NCBI GenBank assembly: GCA_000372225.1
Contig: AQTY01000020.1
Location: 1 to 34,736, forward strand
Direction: 5' to 3'
DNA from: Candidatus Nitromaritima sp. SCGC AAA288-L16
Lineage (GTDB): Bacteria; Nitrospinota; Nitrospinia; Nitrospinales; VA-1
DNA: 34,736 nucleotides
The notes beneath the pieces were generated by a model. It was not told the origin of the DNA, did not search any database, and saw only the letters and a program-made list of their open reading frames with translations. Shown here one piece after another: positions 32,575 to 34,736 of this stretch (its first letter is position 1; each line of letters starts with the position of its first letter). Position numbers and translations under genes: made by a program.

Positions 32575-34736
32575 ATGCTATTGAAAAGTCTAGAATTAGA
32601 CGGATTTAAGTCATTTGTCGATGGAACACATATCGATTTCACCTCCGGGTTTACTGCTATTGTGGGCCCAAACGGATGTGGGAAAAGTAATGTTTCCGAT
32701 GCCATCCGGTGGGTAATCGGAGAACAAAGTTCTAAGTCGCTACGTGGAGCAAAATCTGAAGACCTTATTTTTAACGGTAGCTCCACCAGAAAGCCTGTTA
32801 ACAGGGCCGAAATCTCATTAACCCTTAGCCGTGTTCCACAAGGAATACGAATTGCGAACGTACCCAACGTTGCAGATGAAGTTAAGGTCACCCGTTGTTA
32901 TCACCGTTCCGGAGAAAGTGAATTTTATATCAATCAAGTGCCATGCCGGCTGAAAGATATTACTGACTTTTTACTGGATGTAGGTATCAGTCCAAAAGTC
33001 TTATCTGTAATCGAGCAGGGGCACATTCAAGATATAATCGTCTCGAAACCGGAAAATCGACGCATCTTAATAGAAGAAGCAGCTGGTATTTTAAAATTTA
33101 AACATCGAAAAAACGAGGCGCTTCGAAAACTGGATGCTTCAACACAAAATCTTGAACGCATTACTGATATCGTGCAGGAGTTGGGTCGCCAGGCAGAATC
33201 CTTAAAACGCCAGGCAGCAAAGGCTGAACGCTATAAAAAATACCAAGGAGAAATCAAAGAGCTCTCCCTGAAATTGTTTGCCAAAAAAATTCACCAATAC
33301 ACTGTTGACCTAAATTTAATAGAAGGAGAGTTCTCGACCCAAGCTGAAAATAAAATCTCAAAAAATACTCGAGCTTCTTTTTTGGACAATCAAATTACTC
33401 AATTGAACCTTGAAATTGAAGAAGCCCTCAGGTTACTAAATGAAAAAAGAGAGGACGTATACCAATTAGCTAACAAAATAAGTAAAAACGAACATTCTAT
33501 TGAACTAAAAAAATCGCAGATTAATCAGGCGGAAATAGACGCCCGCTCTGCAAATAATGATGTCATTCATCTGCAGAAAGAAATAACTGAACAATCAAAT
33601 CAAGCTAAAAATCAACGCGACCAACTAGAAACTCTTTCCGAAGAAATAAACACTGAAGAACATAAACTAACGGAAGAAAGTCGAATACTTGACGAAAACA
33701 AAGGACAGTTAAATGCCATAGAAGAAGAAGTTAATAAAGGAAGTTTGCAGTCGCTCGAACTGCTCCACAATATTTCTAAAAAGAAAAGTGACCTAGCCGC
33801 CCTGGAAAGCCGAGTTGACTCACTACAACATCTAGACCAAAAACTGAATACGGACTATCAAGAAACAAACTCTCGTAAGGAAGAGCTATTAGTTTCTTTA
33901 AATCAATCGAATACCATAGTTCAAGAAAAATCTATAGAACTAACAGAACTAAAAAACAACCGCCAATTGTTACATCAAAAAACGGAACAAAAACGCCAAC
34001 AATTAATATCTGGAACAAACCATTTGAATGCCCTTAAGGAAGAATATCTAACACAATCTTCTTTACTTACATCGCTTAAGGAATTACGAAATAAATTCGA
34101 GGGATTTGAGGATGGCGTCCGATCATTAATGAACTATAACGAAAACGGTGGCCGTTTGAACGGACTGCGAAAGGTCCTGGCAGACGTCTTAAAAACACCC
34201 GTAGAATATGAAGCAGCTATCACGGCGGCGCTTGGAGAAAAACTTCAAAGTGTAATCGTTAATTCTTATGACGATTCTGTTGAAGCTATAACTTATTTAA
34301 AAGAAAACTCCTCGGGTCGAGGTTCATTTATTCCAATGGATATAAAACCGAATGAGGGACCACCAGTCTACCTGAATGGCAACCCGGGCATTCTCGGAAA
34401 AGCCTTAAATTTTATAGAATGCGAAGAGGAGTACCAACAAGTCATTGAAATGTTGCTCCGTAACGTGGTACTTGTCACCGACCTTTCAACAGCAGTGCAA
34501 GTTTTTCACAATCCAGAGTTTAATGGAACAGTGGTCACTCGAAATGGAGAAATGATTGATTCTCAAGGAATGGTTTTTGGTGGATCAGTTGCTGGGGAAA
34601 ACGCCTCTAATCTACTTTCGCAAAATCGCAAGATGGAGGAACTTGCAGCCAAAACAAAGCAACTCAATGAAGATTATAAATCTGCCTTGAAAATTTCAGA
34701 AGAAAAGAAAAATATTCTAGAGAACATTGAATTGGA
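32575..34736 (+). CDS. smc: Chromosome partition protein SMC, N-terminal part (runs off the window)
   Basis: 720 full codons and two bases with no stop. SMC condenses and segregates chromosomes with ScpA and ScpB. Visible parts: the head N-terminus MLLKSLELDGFKSFVDGT with Walker A GPNGCGKS (residues 31-38), the R-loop region RGAKSEDLIFNGS, the Q-loop VIEQGHI, the ascending coiled coil (about 165-510), the hinge (about 515-670, with NGGRLNGLRKVLADVL, ITAALGEKLQSVIV and the glycine-rich MVFGGSVAGENASN), and the start of the descending coil. The ABC signature and Walker B are missing here; they lie in the fragment at 16072-17517 on the other strand. The reading frame at the window end is the same as that of the fragment, so the two are one gene of 1187 codons. 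Confidence 0.95.
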   Translation, partial: MLLKSLELDGFKSFVDGTHIDFTSGFTAIVGPNGCGKSNVSDAIRWVIGEQSSKSLRGAKSEDLIFNGSSTRKPVNRAEISLTLSRVPQGIRIANVPNVADEVKVTRCYHRSGESEFYINQVPCRLKDITDFLLDVGISPKVLSVIEQGHIQDIIVSKPENRRILIEEAAGILKFKHRKNEALRKLDASTQNLERITDIVQELGRQAESLKRQAAKAERYKKYQGEIKELSLKLFAKKIHQYTVDLNLIEGEFSTQAENKISKNTRASFLDNQITQLNLEIEEALRLLNEKREDVYQLANKISKNEHSIELKKSQINQAEIDARSANNDVIHLQKEITEQSNQAKNQRDQLETLSEEINTEEHKLTEESRILDENKGQLNAIEEEVNKGSLQSLELLHNISKKKSDLAALESRVDSLQHLDQKLNTDYQETNSRKEELLVSLNQSNTIVQEKSIELTELKNNRQLLHQKTEQKRQQLISGTNHLNALKEEYLTQSSLLTSLKELRNKFEGFEDGVRSLMNYNENGGRLNGLRKVLADVLKTPVEYEAAITAALGEKLQSVIVNSYDDSVEAITYLKENSSGRGSFIPMDIKPNEGPPVYLNGNPGILGKALNFIECEEEYQQVIEMLLRNVVLVTDLSTAVQVFHNPEFNGTVVTRNGEMIDSQGMVFGGSVAGENASNLLSQNRKMEELAAKTKQLNEDYKSALKISEEKKNILENIEL
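34697..34736 (+). repeat. 40-bp terminal sequence, inverted copy of 17474-17513
   Basis: The last 40 bases are identical to the reverse strand of 17513-17474. A match that runs exactly to the end of the sequence is what overlapping ends of graph-assembled contigs look like. Confidence 0.9.

Overview
This window looks like the chromosome of a Gram-negative, AT-leaning marine-type bacterium, most likely Nitrospinota or a related phylum. That placement is an inference. It rests mainly on an Mpa-Dop-UBact operon, the ubiquitin-like counterpart of the actinobacterial Pup-proteasome system that has been described in Nitrospinae, Nitrospirae and some other Gram-negative phyla. A SMC-type condensin, a TonB-like protein and an FHA-like surface protein agree with it. 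No rRNA, tRNA, insertion sequence, phage or CRISPR was seen.

Layout. 1-1946: the 3' end of a giant repetitive adhesin-like gene, cut by the window edge inside a repeat. 2028-4224: three leftward genes, one a GAF-domain protein and two unknown. 4369-6927: glutamine-dependent NAD synthetase and ElbB. 7402-14413: a rightward surface-glycan or small-molecule cluster with an NDP-sugar dehydratase-like enzyme, a WbqC protein, three radical SAM enzymes (one with a B12-binding-type domain), an ArnC/DPM-like glycosyltransferase and a methyltransferase. 14577-15926: a leucine-rich-repeat protein. 16072-17517: the C-terminal part of SMC. 17514-20793: UBact, Dop and Mpa, read leftwards. 21092-24841: a nucleotidyltransferase-like protein, a TonB-like protein and a CDP-alcohol phosphatidyltransferase fusion. 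24867-32306: housekeeping and transport genes (DinG-type helicase, SYLF protein, PhnE-like permease, DUF4149 protein, PyrF, ATP-grasp protein, CoA-pyrophosphatase-type NUDIX, Spx/ArsC). 32575-34736: the N-terminal part of SMC, running off the window.

Two observations stand out. First, a 56-codon gene at 17684-17514 encodes UBact, the protein tag. It ends in R-T-G-Q, overlaps dop by ATGA, and dop overlaps mpa in the same way. Dop is expected to deamidate the terminal Gln, and Mpa to unfold tagged proteins for a proteasome. The ligase PafA and the proteasome subunits are not in this window. Second, the two halves of smc lie 17 kb apart in opposite orientation. The last 40 bases of the window are identical, inverted, to the 40 bases that follow the UBact stop codon. 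Joined there in frame they give one normal SMC of 1187 residues. The segment 17514-34736 is therefore probably inverted relative to the real chromosome (an assembly or amplification chimera), or there is a real inversion or smc duplication. In the corrected order UBact would face out of the contig, towards the missing prcB/prcA/pafA genes.
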